From Microbacterium commune (GTDB lineage Bacteria > Actinomycetota > Actinomycetes > Actinomycetales > Microbacteriaceae), in NCBI RefSeq assembly GCF_014836945.1, contig NZ_JACSPX010000001.1, positions 310,001 to 374,000 on the forward strand: a stretch of 64,000 nt of DNA. The letters run 5' to 3'. The stretch's first letter is position 1. Each line of letters starts with the position of its first letter. Made by a program: the position numbers and the translations under genes. Of the stretch, positions 10,371 through 23,268 are shown in pieces. The notes below the pieces were generated by a model. It saw nothing but the letters and a program-made list of their open reading frames with translations. It ran no database searches and was not told the DNA's origin.

Positions 10371-12517
10371 TTATCCCGACTCCGAGCGCTTGAGAAGCTC
10401 GTCGACCGCGGCCTCGAGTTCAGGGCGGAGCATGCGCGCGTACTCGAGGTTCAGGTGGTCCGCGTCGTAGTACACGGGAACCCCACCCACTGCCGCATAG
10501 CACAGCTCGGCGTCGCAGAATCGATCGGTCAGATCCAGCGCCTTGATCCGTTCCGTCTGCGCCGCCCCTGCGGCTGCAATCACAGGATCAGCCGGCTGTG
10601 CCTCCGCGCGCGGCCGAGCGCACTCCCTCGGGTCATCCACGTTCAACAGCACGCAGTCAGGGCTGCGCACCTCGCTGTTGAAAGGCGGATCAGCGAGGGC
10701 GAGAACCGGGATGCCACGGTCGGCCCATCGTGTCCAATAGTTGACCAGGCCGCGGGTCATCTGATCGAAGCTCGAGGTGCCGCTGCCGTCATCCGCAAAC
10801 TGCAGTCGTGACGCCATGGCGGTGAGCACGAGATCCGGGCGTTCCTCAGCCACCCGATCGGCGAGCTCGCGTGACCAGCGCATACATAGTTCAGCGTCCG
10901 ACGGGGCCCACTCGCCGCGGAATCCACGAAACGTGATGTCTGCGGCCGGGCAACCACCGAAGTAGCTGGTCGTCACTACCCACCCGCGGTCTCTGGCCAG
11001 GTCGAACAGTGCTCCTTGCCACTGCTGCGCATGGGAGTCGCCGACCAGCCAGATTCTGCGCGCGCCCGGGCGTCCCTCCGAGAAGTCGCACTCGATCGTC
11101 GTCCGCTTCTCGCCGTAGGAGAGGATCGGAAGGAAGTCACCGCACTCCGCTGGCGCATGGAAGTACTCGTTTTTCTGGGTCATCACCGTGTAATCGACGG
11201 TGTCGAAGGCATCCTTACAACTCGCGTGGGGCATCAGCGCCGCGGGGCCCTCACACGGGCTAGCGATCACTTGGGCGGGGGGACGATCCGCTTCCGTTCG
11301 CGCGCCGTGCCACACGAGCACTCCGGCGACCATCGCTCCGATGACGATCATGCCGGTGATCATGAGGAGCATCGCACGCCGGGTGGACGCACGCCAGAAC
11401 GTCCATCTCTGACCGGTGTCCTCCACGAAGCGCTTGGTCAGCTCGGCGAGCACCAGGGCCAGGACGAGAACGCCGATCTTGCTGAGCGTGCTCGCCTCGG
11501 AACCCAGCGCGAAGGGAGCTGTGACGATCAGAGGCCAATGCCATAGATAGAGCGAGTACGAGATGCCTCCGACCCACTGAACCGGGCGCAGCGCCGTCGC
11601 ACGAGAATGCCACAGCGCTTCGTGACTGGTTCCGGCGAGGATCACGGCCGCCGTGCCGAGCACCGGAAACACGGCCGCGTAGCCAGGGAACGAGGTCGCG
11701 TGGTCGTAGCTGAGCGCCGAATAGGCGATCGACGCGAATCCCGCCAGGCTGAACAGGTTCGCGCCCAGCCTGGAGAGCCGGATTCTCGATCCGAGCAGCG
11801 CGATGACGCCTCCGACGGCGAACTCCCAGCCGCGCGTAAAGGTCGCGAAATACGCCTGGGAGGGCGCGGCGATCGTGTACAGGACGCTCGCCGCGAACGA
11901 CAGCAAACCGATTCCGACCACGACGATGACGAGGGCTGTCGTCACTCTCGCGCCGCGGTCGGGAGAGCCGCTGTCCACCGTCCGGTGTCCGGCGAGCGCG
12001 ACCGCGGCGAGCAGCAGCAGCGGCCAGACGATGTAGAACTGCTCCTCGACGGAGAGAGACCAGTAGTGCTGCACGAGGCTCGCCGCATCATTGAGCGCCG
12101 AGTAGTCGACGGACATGGCCGCCAGCAGCCAGTTCTCGACGTAGCCGGCGCTCGCTGCGATCTCCCATGCATTCCGGTCCCACCGGGGATACGGGATGAA
12201 CACGACCAGCAGAAGGAGTGAAGCGGTGAGCACCAGGAACGCCGCGGGCAGCAGCCTGCGCACTCGGCGGGCGTAGAAGGCGCCGAGGCGCACGCGTCCC
12301 GTGCGCGTCATCTCGCCGAGCAGATGCCCGGTGATCAGGAAGCCTGAGATGACGAAGAATACGTCGACCCCGACGTACCCTCCGGTGAGGCGCACGGGCC
12401 ACAGGTGGTTGAGCACGACCAGACCGATGGCCAGAGCCCTGAGCGCCTGGATGTCGGTCCGGAAGACCTTCGCCTGAGCTCGTTCCACGAGGCGCTCAGG
12501 CGCGCGTTCGCCGACTG

Positions 12518-12521
<4 letters not shown>
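10371..12521 (-). CDS. Membrane O-acyltransferase with C-terminal SGNH domain (second copy)
   Basis: Second acyltransferase-3/SGNH protein, 716 residues, with the same architecture as the gene at 8161-10236. The N-terminus has FRTDIQALRALAIGLVVLNH and GGYVGVDVFFVISGFLI, the classic family motifs with catalytic His. It is followed by about ten transmembrane helices, then the SGNH nucleophile LVGDSHAQQW (near 11035) and the Asp-His pair in YYDADHLN (near 10460). The GTG start at 12521 overlaps the rmlC-rmlD stop (GTGA). It is therefore the fourth gene of the rhamnose operon, which suggests that it acylates a rhamnose-containing glycan. The 134 bases after its stop hold no recognisable gene or hairpin. 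Confidence 0.9.
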
Positions 12522-15806
<3,285 letters not shown>

Positions 15807-15905
15807 TCATCCATCGTGTCACACCGCATGTGTCCCATCCTGACTGCGGGGTGCCGGTTCCACCGGAATTCCTGCATTTCGGCTGATACCTGGGAGAATC
15901 GTGTC

Positions 15906-18599
15906 GTGCACCCGAAAATCTCCGTCTCCCGCCGGTTGGCCACGATTCTCGTCACGGCTTGCCTTGCGATCGGTTCCCTTGTCAGTGCCCCCGAGGCGGC
16001 ACTTGCGGCCGCCCCTCAGGTGGCAGCTGGGACCGCGAAGAGCGCGAACCTGTCGACGTTCACCCCTGGCAACATCATCGCCGACAGCGTGTTCTTCAAC
16101 AGTTCGGCTATGAACGCAACGCAGATGGACGCGTTCTTCAAGTCCAAGGTCAAGTCGTGCCAGTCGGGGTATGTGTGCCTTAAGGACTATCGACAGAACA
16201 CGCCAAACCGGCCGGCCGACCGCTATTGCAACGGATACTCGGGAGCTGCGAACGAATCGGCGGCGACGATCATTTACCGCGTGTCGCTCTCGTGCGGTAT
16301 CAACCCGCGGGTGCTGATAGTGATGCTCGAGAAAGAGCAGAGCCTCGTGACGCACACGTGGCCAAGCTCCTGGCGCTACGACATGGCGCTCGGGCAGGGT
16401 TGTCCCGATACCGCGCCGTGCGATCCTGCGTACTCCGGATTCTTCTATCAGATCTACGGCGCCGCTCGTCAGATGCAGATCTATGCCGAAGGCCGGTGGT
16501 TCACCTACTACGCCCCTGGTAAGACCTGGAACATTCGTTATCACCCGAACACGTCATGCGGCTCTTCCCCCGTGCGCGTCGAGAACACCGCCACGGCGGC
16601 CCTGTACTACTACACGCCCTATCAGCCGAACCGGGCAGCCCTGAATGCCGGATACGGCACAGGGGATGCGTGCTCGAGCTACGGCAACAGGAACTTTTTC
16701 CAGCTGTTCAGCGATTGGTTCGGCGACCCCCGCAATGGGCTGACCGTTTCAGGTGCGATTGCTGACGTCTGGACCGCGCACGGCGCTGGCACCGGCTGGA
16801 TCGGCACGCCCGTGCGCAATATGCGCAGCTGGCCCGCTGGCGCCGGATGGTCTCAGCAGTTCGTCAACGCCGACATTTTTGTGAAGGCGGGGCAGCCGGG
16901 GCGCACGGTAACTGGCCCTATCCGCACCGAGTATCGCCTCGTAGGTGAGGCCACGAGCGGTCTCGGGTGGCCCACCGGCGACAGAATTGCGATCACAGGC
17001 GGCGCCTATCAAGACTTCGAGAACGGACGGGTGTATGAACGGTCGGATGGCCGCGCCTTCGCCATCGCAGCGCCGATGTTCCGACTCCACGAATCCGTTG
17101 GCAATGTCTTCGGGGCGTACGGATGGCCGACGAGCCGTGCGTACGCGGTGCCGGGCGGCTCCACCCAGACTTTCGATCGCGGCGCCGCGTACGAATCGGC
17201 CTCTGGAGTCTTCCTCCTCGACGCTCCATGGACCACGTGGTTGAACTCCGCCGGAGGCACGGGTGGCGCCTACGGGATACCGACGTCGGGGATCACGGAT
17301 GCCGGTGATCAGACGCAGCGGGTGCTCCTCAGCAAGGCTGCGGCCTTCCGCAAAGCCGGTGCCGTGACCGTCGTCAAGACACCCTTCGTGAGCGTGTACG
17401 CCGAGCAGGGGTACGAATCGGGAGCACTCGGTCGGCCGACTAGCTCTGCCTCCGAAATCCCGGGAGGCTCTTCGCAGCAGTTCACCTCGGGTCAGATCTA
17501 CTCCTCATCTGCCGGCACATTTGCGGTGACCGGATTCGCGTCGGCCGTGGCCGCAGCAGGCGGCGTCGAGAAGACCGGTTTCCCGACCGGTCCCGTCGTC
17601 GCTTCCAAAACCGCATCCTCACAGCGGTTCTCCGCCTTAACCTTCACCAAGGGGGCGGCGGGCGCACGAAGCGTTCGCGGTGCGATCAAGACGGCGTACG
17701 ACGGAACGGGCGGCGCGTCGAGCTTCCTGGGGGCGGCGACCGCCGCGGAGCGCGCTCTCGCAGACGGCTTCGTTCAGGAGTTCGACGGCGGGCGGATCAT
17801 CTGCGCTCCGACCGCACTCGTCGCCCTGCCCCGCAGCATGACTACTGCGTGGGACAGCCTTGGAGGGCAGGCCGGCCGGCTCGGCTGGCCTGTGGGGTCG
17901 TCGGTGGTGACGGATGGAGTCACCGAACAGGCTTTCCAGGGCGGCCTCCTCGTGTCGCCGAAGACGGGTGGCGCGCACGCCATCGTCGGTGCGACGCTGA
18001 ACGCATTCCGGATCGCCGGCGGGGTGCCGGTTCTCGGGGCTCCACTGGAGCCGGAGCAGAAATCCGCCGCAGGATACTCCCAGCGTTTCGAGCGCGGGGT
18101 CGTCTTCGTGCCATACTCTGGCTCCGCGTCCGCGGTCGCTCTCGACACCTTCAAAGAGTACGAGCGGGGCGGTGGACTGCCTGGATTCGGATTCGCAACC
18201 GGCCCGGCGGCCCCCGTGGGTGTCGGGAAGGCTCAGCCGTTCCAGCTGGGATCCATCGCGACGAGCGGGTGGGGCACGGCTGCGGTGCGAGGGACGACGT
18301 GGCGCGTCTTCCAGAGCAGTGGTGGGTACACCGGTCCGCTCTCCTATCCGATCGAGAGCGAGGCGAAGGTGGGCAACGGCTACATCCAGCCGTTCGTCGG
18401 AGGCACGACGTACGTCTCGCCGTATGCGCTGGCGGTCACTCGCGGCGTTCTCCAGCGGGAGTACTGGAACCGTGGCGGCCCAGAGGGCGCACTGGGATGG
18501 CCGCTGCTCAACGAGACGAGCGGCAACGGCGTCTGGCAGCAGAAGTTCCAGAACGGAACGATCTACCTCTACGCCGACGGCCGCGTCGTCGTTCGCTGA
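15906..18599 (+). CDS. Secreted surface protein with twelve LGFP-type repeats
   Basis: Predicted exported cell-wall-associated protein of 897 residues. GTG at 15906 has GGGAG nine bases before it. An N-terminal signal peptide with Arg-Arg and a hydrophobic core ends around residue 36 (ALAAA). Next comes a cysteine-containing domain of about 230 residues (ADSVFFNSS, MLEKEQSLVTHT, a YYYTPYQPN segment) that I recognise from other actinobacterial LGFP proteins but whose activity I cannot name. Its MLEKEQ helix recalls lysozyme-like folds without proof. From about 16743 to the stop are twelve repeats of 48-57 residues, each with a G-W/F/Y-P or similar turn and a Q-x-F strand. LGFP repeats are thought to hold proteins at the cell envelope in corynebacteria and relatives. 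Divergence from rmlA places it with the wall-glycan genes. Confidence 0.88.
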   Translation: MHPKISVSRRLATILVTACLAIGSLVSAPEAALAAAPQVAAGTAKSANLSTFTPGNIIADSVFFNSSAMNATQMDAFFKSKVKSCQSGYVCLKDYRQNTPNRPADRYCNGYSGAANESAATIIYRVSLSCGINPRVLIVMLEKEQSLVTHTWPSSWRYDMALGQGCPDTAPCDPAYSGFFYQIYGAARQMQIYAEGRWFTYYAPGKTWNIRYHPNTSCGSSPVRVENTATAALYYYTPYQPNRAALNAGYGTGDACSSYGNRNFFQLFSDWFGDPRNGLTVSGAIADVWTAHGAGTGWIGTPVRNMRSWPAGAGWSQQFVNADIFVKAGQPGRTVTGPIRTEYRLVGEATSGLGWPTGDRIAITGGAYQDFENGRVYERSDGRAFAIAAPMFRLHESVGNVFGAYGWPTSRAYAVPGGSTQTFDRGAAYESASGVFLLDAPWTTWLNSAGGTGGAYGIPTSGITDAGDQTQRVLLSKAAAFRKAGAVTVVKTPFVSVYAEQGYESGALGRPTSSASEIPGGSSQQFTSGQIYSSSAGTFAVTGFASAVAAAGGVEKTGFPTGPVVASKTASSQRFSALTFTKGAAGARSVRGAIKTAYDGTGGASSFLGAATAAERALADGFVQEFDGGRIICAPTALVALPRSMTTAWDSLGGQAGRLGWPVGSSVVTDGVTEQAFQGGLLVSPKTGGAHAIVGATLNAFRIAGGVPVLGAPLEPEQKSAAGYSQRFERGVVFVPYSGSASAVALDTFKEYERGGGLPGFGFATGPAAPVGVGKAQPFQLGSIATSGWGTAAVRGTTWRVFQSSGGYTGPLSYPIESEAKVGNGYIQPFVGGTTYVSPYALAVTRGVLQREYWNRGGPEGALGWPLLNETSGNGVWQQKFQNGTIYLYADGRVVVR

Positions 18600-18611
18600 G
18601 GGTGGGCGCCA

Positions 18612-18641
18612 TTCGGAACCCGCGCAGCAGCCGATTAGACT
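18612..18641 (+). promoter_or_regulatory. Candidate promoter for the GT2/DUF2304/flippase operon
   Basis: TTCGGA (18612-18617) and TAGACT (18636-18641) are 18 bases apart, and the -10 element ends ten bases before the ATG at 18651. If used, the transcript would be almost leaderless, with AGGT at 18642-18645 as a weak ribosome-binding site. It was identified by eye and is not tested against a matrix. Confidence 0.35.
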
Positions 18642-18650
18642 GAGGTCACT

Positions 18651-19388
18651 ATGACGCACGAGCCTGATGCCGTGCTGGTGATCGTGCCAGCCTGGAACGA
18701 GTCCCGGAATGTAGGGAACACGGTCAGGGAGATCATCTCGTCGAGCGCCGCCTACCACGTCGCCGTCATCGATGATGGCTCGGTGGACGACACCGGCGAC
18801 GTAGCAAGAGCGGCGGGTGCGACGGTGCTGCGCCTCCCGTTCAATCTCGGAGTCGGCGGAGCCATGCGCACGGGCTTCACCTACGCGCAGCGCAAGGGAT
18901 ATCGGCGTGTGATCCAGGTGGACGCGGACGGTCAGCACAACCCCGCCGACATCGATCGCGTCCTCGCCGGCCTCGAGACCGCCGACATCTCCATCGGAGC
19001 CCGCTTCAGCGATGTCGGCGATTACAAGGTGAAAGGCCCCCGCCGCTGGGCGATGGTCGTCCTCGCGCGGATCGTGTCCCGCGTCGCTAAGACCTCGCTG
19101 ACGGATGTCACGAGCGGGTTCCGCGCCGCGAACGAGAAGGCGATCGCGCAGTACGTCTCCTACTATCCAGCCGAATACCTCGGCGACACCCTCGACTCGC
19201 TCGTCGTCGCATGCCACGCGGGGCTCAGCGTCACACAGGTACCCGTTGCGATGCGCCCTCGCGCCCACGGCAATCCCAGTCAGGGACCGGTCGGGTCCAC
19301 GATCTACCTCGCTCGATCCGTGATGGCCCTGGGCCTGGCCGTTCTGCGTCGACCCCGTCACGCCAGCCGCTCGGAGGAGACAGCATGA
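18651..19388 (+). CDS. GT2 glycosyltransferase, polyprenyl-phosphate sugar transferase type
   Basis: A 245-residue GT-A protein resembling dolichol/polyprenyl-phosphate mannosyl- or glucosyltransferases. It shows VIVPAWNESRNV at the N-terminus, the nucleotide site VIDDGSVDDT, and the metal-binding DADGQHNP near residue 104. There is no C-terminal membrane anchor. It is followed, with an ATGA overlap, by a small DUF2304 membrane protein, and then a flippase. This three-gene arrangement suggests that the enzyme charges a lipid carrier whose sugar is then moved across the membrane. The donor sugar is not evident. Confidence 0.88.
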   Translation: MTHEPDAVLVIVPAWNESRNVGNTVREIISSSAAYHVAVIDDGSVDDTGDVARAAGATVLRLPFNLGVGGAMRTGFTYAQRKGYRRVIQVDADGQHNPADIDRVLAGLETADISIGARFSDVGDYKVKGPRRWAMVVLARIVSRVAKTSLTDVTSGFRAANEKAIAQYVSYYPAEYLGDTLDSLVVACHAGLSVTQVPVAMRPRAHGNPSQGPVGSTIYLARSVMALGLAVLRRPRHASRSEETA

Positions 19389-19798
19389 CCATCGCGATCA
19401 CCGGCGTCATCCTCGCCATCGTGATGCTCGCCGCCGTTCTGGCGATGCTGCTCACCCGACGACTGCGAGAGAAGTACGCGGCGCTGTGGATCGTGATCGC
19501 AGTCGCGATGTTGATCCTGGGCCTCTTCCCCCAGCTCTTGCTCGGTCTGACGGCACTCGTCGGCGTGGTTCTGCCCGCGAACCTGCTTTTCGCGATGGCG
19601 ATCCTTCTACTGCTCGGGGTCTCGCTGCACTTATCTTGGGAGCAGTCCCAGGCGGAAGACGAGATCCGAAGGGCCGCCGAGGAGCTGGCGATCCTTCGCG
19701 CAGATCACGACGACCTTCTGGAACGCATCGACCGCCTCGAGCACCCGCGCGCATCTGATCGGCAGAGCATCGATCGTCGCGACGAACTCGATGGCTGA
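19385..19798 (+). CDS. DUF2304 small membrane protein
   Basis: A 137-residue protein with three hydrophobic segments (about residues 4-24, 33-53 and 60-80), followed by a charged, probably coiled-coil tail rich in Glu, Arg and Leu (from EDEIRRAAEELAILRADHDDLL). The pattern RRLREKYAALWI after the first helix is typical of DUF2304 proteins, which are commonly encoded next to a GT2 gene in polysaccharide loci. The biochemical role is unknown; a membrane anchor or partner for the neighbouring transferase is a plausible inference. ATG at 19385 overlaps the previous stop, and the last eight bases overlap the flippase gene. Confidence 0.82.
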   Translation: MTIAITGVILAIVMLAAVLAMLLTRRLREKYAALWIVIAVAMLILGLFPQLLLGLTALVGVVLPANLLFAMAILLLLGVSLHLSWEQSQAEDEIRRAAEELAILRADHDDLLERIDRLEHPRASDRQSIDRRDELDG

Positions 19799-21023
19799 CC
19801 GCACCGATCAGCGGGCTACCGAGGGGGCGCTTCGCTACATTCTGCTCGCTACGGTCATCGCCGGAGCGATCGGCTACCTGATCCAGATCGCCGTCCCGAT
19901 TTTCGCACCGAATTCTTACCTGACTTTCGCGACCACATGGTCGGCGATCTATCTGGTGGTCACGTGTGTGTCCGGTATCCAGCAGGAGATCACGCGCGCC
20001 GCCCGGCCCGATCCCTCAGGCGCTGGCTACCCCACCTGGCTCACATTCACGATCTCGGCCGCCGTCGTGGTGGCTGTCGGCGTGTCGGCGATCTTCGCCC
20101 TCATCGGCCCCCGGGTGTTCCCGTCCGACACCGTTGCGTTCGTCCTGATCCTCGCTCTCGCGAGTGGCGGTTACGCGCTCGTCGCCGCTCTCAGCGGCGC
20201 GCTCTACGGTCTGGGCGCCTGGCCGGCTGTCGCCGGCATGACCGTGTCGGATTCCGTGGTCCGACTGCTGACGATAGCCGGGGCGCTTCTTGCCGGAGCC
20301 GGGGCGACGATGCTCGGCTGGGCGATCGCTGTGCCGTTTGCCGTCGCAGTCGCCGGAATTTGGCTCTGGACTGGTCCACGTGTGAAGACCCGGCTGGGCC
20401 TGGACGTCCGGATCGGACGGCTGGCTCGGAACTCGGTCGCGACGGTTCTCGCGTCGTTGGCCACGGGAGCATTGATCAGCGGGCTGCCGCTGCTCATCAA
20501 CTCCTTCGCTTCGGATGCCGGCTCGGAGCTGCTCGCCGTCCTGATCCTCGCCATCACCCTCACGCGTGCGCCGCTGGTCGTCCCGTTGCTGGCACTTCAG
20601 GGCTACCTCGTGGTCTCATTCCGCGACCGCGCCGATCGCATCGCATCCATGATCGTTCGCTGGGTGATCTTGGTGCTCGCCCTGGTGGTCGTGCTCGCAT
20701 TGCTCGCAGCCCTGATCGGCCCTGCGCTGCTCTCCGTAGCGTTTCCGTCCTTCTCGAGCCTTCCCGCCGCAGACCTCGCGCTCATCGTGGTGAGCGCCGG
20801 ACTGACCGGCGTGATGTGCATCACGGGTCCCGCCGTCCTCGCCGGCAACCGACACGCTTGGTACACCGCCGGGTGGGCAGTGAGTGCGCTCGCAACTCTC
20901 GTGATCCTTATGCTCCCGTTCGACGCGCACTCACGAATTCTCACCGCGCTGCTCGCCGGTCCGGTCATCGGCTCCGCAGTGCACATCATCGCCGTGCGTC
21001 GAGCGCCGCGTCGAGGGAAATGA
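19791..21023 (+). CDS. Polysaccharide flippase-like membrane protein
   Basis: A 410-residue polytopic protein with about twelve hydrophobic helices and the Ala/Leu/Val-rich composition of oligosaccharide flippases (Wzx/MOP superfamily). Segments such as IQQEITRAARP after helix 2 and LPLLINSFASD at the start of the second half fit the repeated six-helix halves of that family. It probably moves a lipid-linked sugar or oligosaccharide to the outer face. It begins inside the end of the DUF2304 gene. Together with two ABC exporters, this locus thus encodes three separate export systems. Assignment rests on topology and context and not on a strict motif. Confidence 0.75.
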   Translation: MADRTDQRATEGALRYILLATVIAGAIGYLIQIAVPIFAPNSYLTFATTWSAIYLVVTCVSGIQQEITRAARPDPSGAGYPTWLTFTISAAVVVAVGVSAIFALIGPRVFPSDTVAFVLILALASGGYALVAALSGALYGLGAWPAVAGMTVSDSVVRLLTIAGALLAGAGATMLGWAIAVPFAVAVAGIWLWTGPRVKTRLGLDVRIGRLARNSVATVLASLATGALISGLPLLINSFASDAGSELLAVLILAITLTRAPLVVPLLALQGYLVVSFRDRADRIASMIVRWVILVLALVVVLALLAALIGPALLSVAFPSFSSLPAADLALIVVSAGLTGVMCITGPAVLAGNRHAWYTAGWAVSALATLVILMLPFDAHSRILTALLAGPVIGSAVHIIAVRRAPRRGK

Positions 21024-21038
21024 ACTGCGGGAGCCGGA

Positions 21039-22163
21039 TCAGCGCGGGTCGGACACGAGCGCGCGTTCGAATACCTCGCGCGTTTCCAGCGCTGTTCGCG
21101 CCCATGTGAACTCAGCCGCCCTGACATGTCCGGCCGCCGTCATGTCGGCGACCAGATCGGGGTTGGTGGCGACTGCGAGAAGCAGCGATGCCAGCGAGCG
21201 ATCATCCTCGGGATCGAAGTACCGCGCCGCTTCTCCCCCGACGTAGCGGTGCACCTCGATATCGCTGAGCAGCGCCGGAAGCCCCGCACCCATCGATTCG
21301 AGCGTGGGCAGTGAGAAACCCTCGGCGAAGGACGGGATAGCCAGTGCGGTCGCTATCGAGTACAGTCGGGTGACCTCGTCATCATCGACCCACCCTCGGA
21401 GGTCGACGGAATCAGCCACACCGAGCGATTCAACGAGCGGCGCGAGCGGATCCTCACCTCGTCCACCCGTGATGACGATGTGGGGGCGATCCTCCGGACG
21501 CAGCAGCGCCACAGCGCGAATGATCGCCGCCCAGTTCTTATGGGGCCGCCGATTCCCCATGGCGAGGATCAGCGGACCTTCAGACCCCGCGAGATTGCGG
21601 TCGACGCCGGAAGGTGCTGCTCCCGCCAGTGGAATGACATCGATGCGCTCCGCCGGCACTCGCAGGTACTTGCTGATCTCCCGCTGCGATGTCGGACTGA
21701 TGGTGATGATCCGCGCAGCGTTCCCAGCGGCCTGCCTCTCCATCCACTTCACCGGAGCCGTGTAGAGAGGTGTGCTCATCAGCTCGGGATGGCTCCAATA
21801 GAGCATGTCGTGCATCGTGACGACCGTCGGCATCTGCGTGCGGCGCGGGCCGAGCGTCGCTGGCGCGTGCACGAGGTCGGCGCCAGCGCGTCGCGCGGCG
21901 CGCGCGACGCGGGTCAGCTCGCCCCACGCCCAGACGAATCGGTTCTCGCCGCTGATGCCGGATCTGACGATCTCGCCGGGGAACCAGGCCAGATCGCGCT
22001 TTGCGCCTTCTCTCGATACGTAGCCGATGTAATCCCACTCACCGGGAAGCTGCCCGAGAGCGCGATACAGCTCGCGCGTGTAGGTCTCCATTCCGCCCTT
22101 GGTTCCGGTGTAGGACAGAAGATCGACGAAGACACGAGGCACCGAACCAGCGTAGTACACCAC
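21039..22163 (-). CDS. GT4 family glycosyltransferase
   Basis: GT-B fold retaining transferase of about 370 residues, cytoplasmic. The N-terminal GGMETYTREL is the acceptor-side glycine loop, and the C-terminal half has LAMGNRRPHKN, LRGWVDDDEV and PSFAEGFSLPTLESMGAGLP, the nucleotide-sugar EX7E-type motif of GT4 enzymes (mannosyl-, rhamnosyl- or glucosyltransferases). The start is uncertain. The frame opens at GTG 22163, but similarity begins at VPRVFVDLLS, so GTG at 22142 is a good alternative. It is convergent with the flippase gene. Donor and acceptor are unknown. Confidence 0.87.
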   Translation of the reverse strand: MVYYAGSVPRVFVDLLSYTGTKGGMETYTRELYRALGQLPGEWDYIGYVSREGAKRDLAWFPGEIVRSGISGENRFVWAWGELTRVARAARRAGADLVHAPATLGPRRTQMPTVVTMHDMLYWSHPELMSTPLYTAPVKWMERQAAGNAARIITISPTSQREISKYLRVPAERIDVIPLAGAAPSGVDRNLAGSEGPLILAMGNRRPHKNWAAIIRAVALLRPEDRPHIVITGGRGEDPLAPLVESLGVADSVDLRGWVDDDEVTRLYSIATALAIPSFAEGFSLPTLESMGAGLPALLSDIEVHRYVGGEAARYFDPEDDRSLASLLLAVATNPDLVADMTAAGHVRAAEFTWARTALETREVFERALVSDPR

Positions 22164-22182
22164 CCCTGCAGGGCTGAGGCAC

Positions 22183-23268
22183 TCAGGCCACGCGGACGGC
22201 GGTCTGCCGACGCCGGATCCTGGTCATCGCGGGCCGTTCGACAGTCATCCAGCTGATCCACGCGCATGCAAAGGTTAGGACGACGGCGAGCACGTTGTAG
22301 ACGACGAAAGCGAGAACGCCTCCGTCGAAACCGGCCCCCGCGAGTGCGAGTAGCTGCTGGATGGGCCACGCATAGATGTAGAACCCGTAGCTGACGTCGT
22401 TGGCCGCGACCCACCTCGGCTGGGGGACGACACTGGAGAGCCAGAGAAGACCGTACGCGAGGAACGGAGAGGACATCTGGCCACCCCAGCCCGGAATGAG
22501 GAGGATGAGGCCTCCGGCGATGAGCAGGCAGATCACCCCGATCAACGCGTTGATGCCCGCGCGCTCGATGACGAAGTAGACCAGGGCTCCCCCGAGGAAG
22601 AACGGCGCGAGCTTCAGGAACAGAAGGAAGCTCCCATCGAGTCCCGCCGCTGCGACCAGGGGGTTCAAAGCGTGTGCGGCAGTGACGAGCCCGAACGCGA
22701 GGACGGCCAGGATGGGGCTCCGCCTGAACCATACCAGCGCACCCAGAAGCCAGACCATGACGTAGCAGAGGAACTCGTAGAAGAGCGTCCAGAGTGATCC
22801 GTTCCACACACCGGGGTATGGAACATCGCTCAGTGTCGAGCCGATCGTGTACTCATTCATGTAGAGGGTGATGTTGCTCCACACGAACTGCAGCGGCGTC
22901 ACCGGCGTCTGCAGGTAGCCCTCGAGCGATCCGTACTGCACGAGCGCCGCGACGGGGCCGAAGACGAGCGCCGTGACGATCAGGCAGACGACGAACGCCG
23001 GGAAGATCCTGACGATGCGATGCAGGAGATAGTCGCCGGCGGACGTGCGCAACCGCGAGCGCGTGATGAGGAATCCGCTGAGGACGAAGAAGCCCGCGAC
23101 AGCCCAGCCTCCGAGGTTCTCGCCGCGGATGTGCGGTCCCACGCCGTTGCCCGTGGTGTAGAACGAGTGGGCGACGAGCACTGTCGCCGCGAGAATCAGC
23201 CGGAAGAGATTCAGACTGTTCGAACGGTAAGGGAACGGCGTTCCACGCAGCACCGCGCGAGGGCTCAC
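22183..23268 (-). CDS. Acyltransferase 3 family membrane protein (no SGNH domain)
   Basis: A 361-residue polytopic membrane protein. RSNSLNLFRLILAATVLVAHSFY carries the family N-terminal Arg and the helix-1 His, and GWAVAGFFVLSGFLITRSR is the second signature. About ten transmembrane segments follow, ending in a short Arg-rich tail. It lacks the SGNH extension of the two proteins near 8-12.5 kb, so it probably transfers acetyl or another small acyl group with a different outside partner or none. GTG at 23268 overlaps the stop of the upstream epimerase gene (GTGA). The longer open frame upstream lies inside that gene. Confidence 0.88.
   Translation of the reverse strand: MSPRAVLRGTPFPYRSNSLNLFRLILAATVLVAHSFYTTGNGVGPHIRGENLGGWAVAGFFVLSGFLITRSRLRTSAGDYLLHRIVRIFPAFVVCLIVTALVFGPVAALVQYGSLEGYLQTPVTPLQFVWSNITLYMNEYTIGSTLSDVPYPGVWNGSLWTLFYEFLCYVMVWLLGALVWFRRSPILAVLAFGLVTAAHALNPLVAAAGLDGSFLLFLKLAPFFLGGALVYFVIERAGINALIGVICLLIAGGLILLIPGWGGQMSSPFLAYGLLWLSSVVPQPRWVAANDVSYGFYIYAWPIQQLLALAGAGFDGGVLAFVVYNVLAVVLTFACAWISWMTVERPAMTRIRRRQTAVRVA

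Noticed and set aside
16743-18599. Repeats of the surface protein as recent tandem duplications
   Set aside because: The twelve repeats share only a short pattern and differ strongly in sequence, so they are an old domain array and not a recent expansion.
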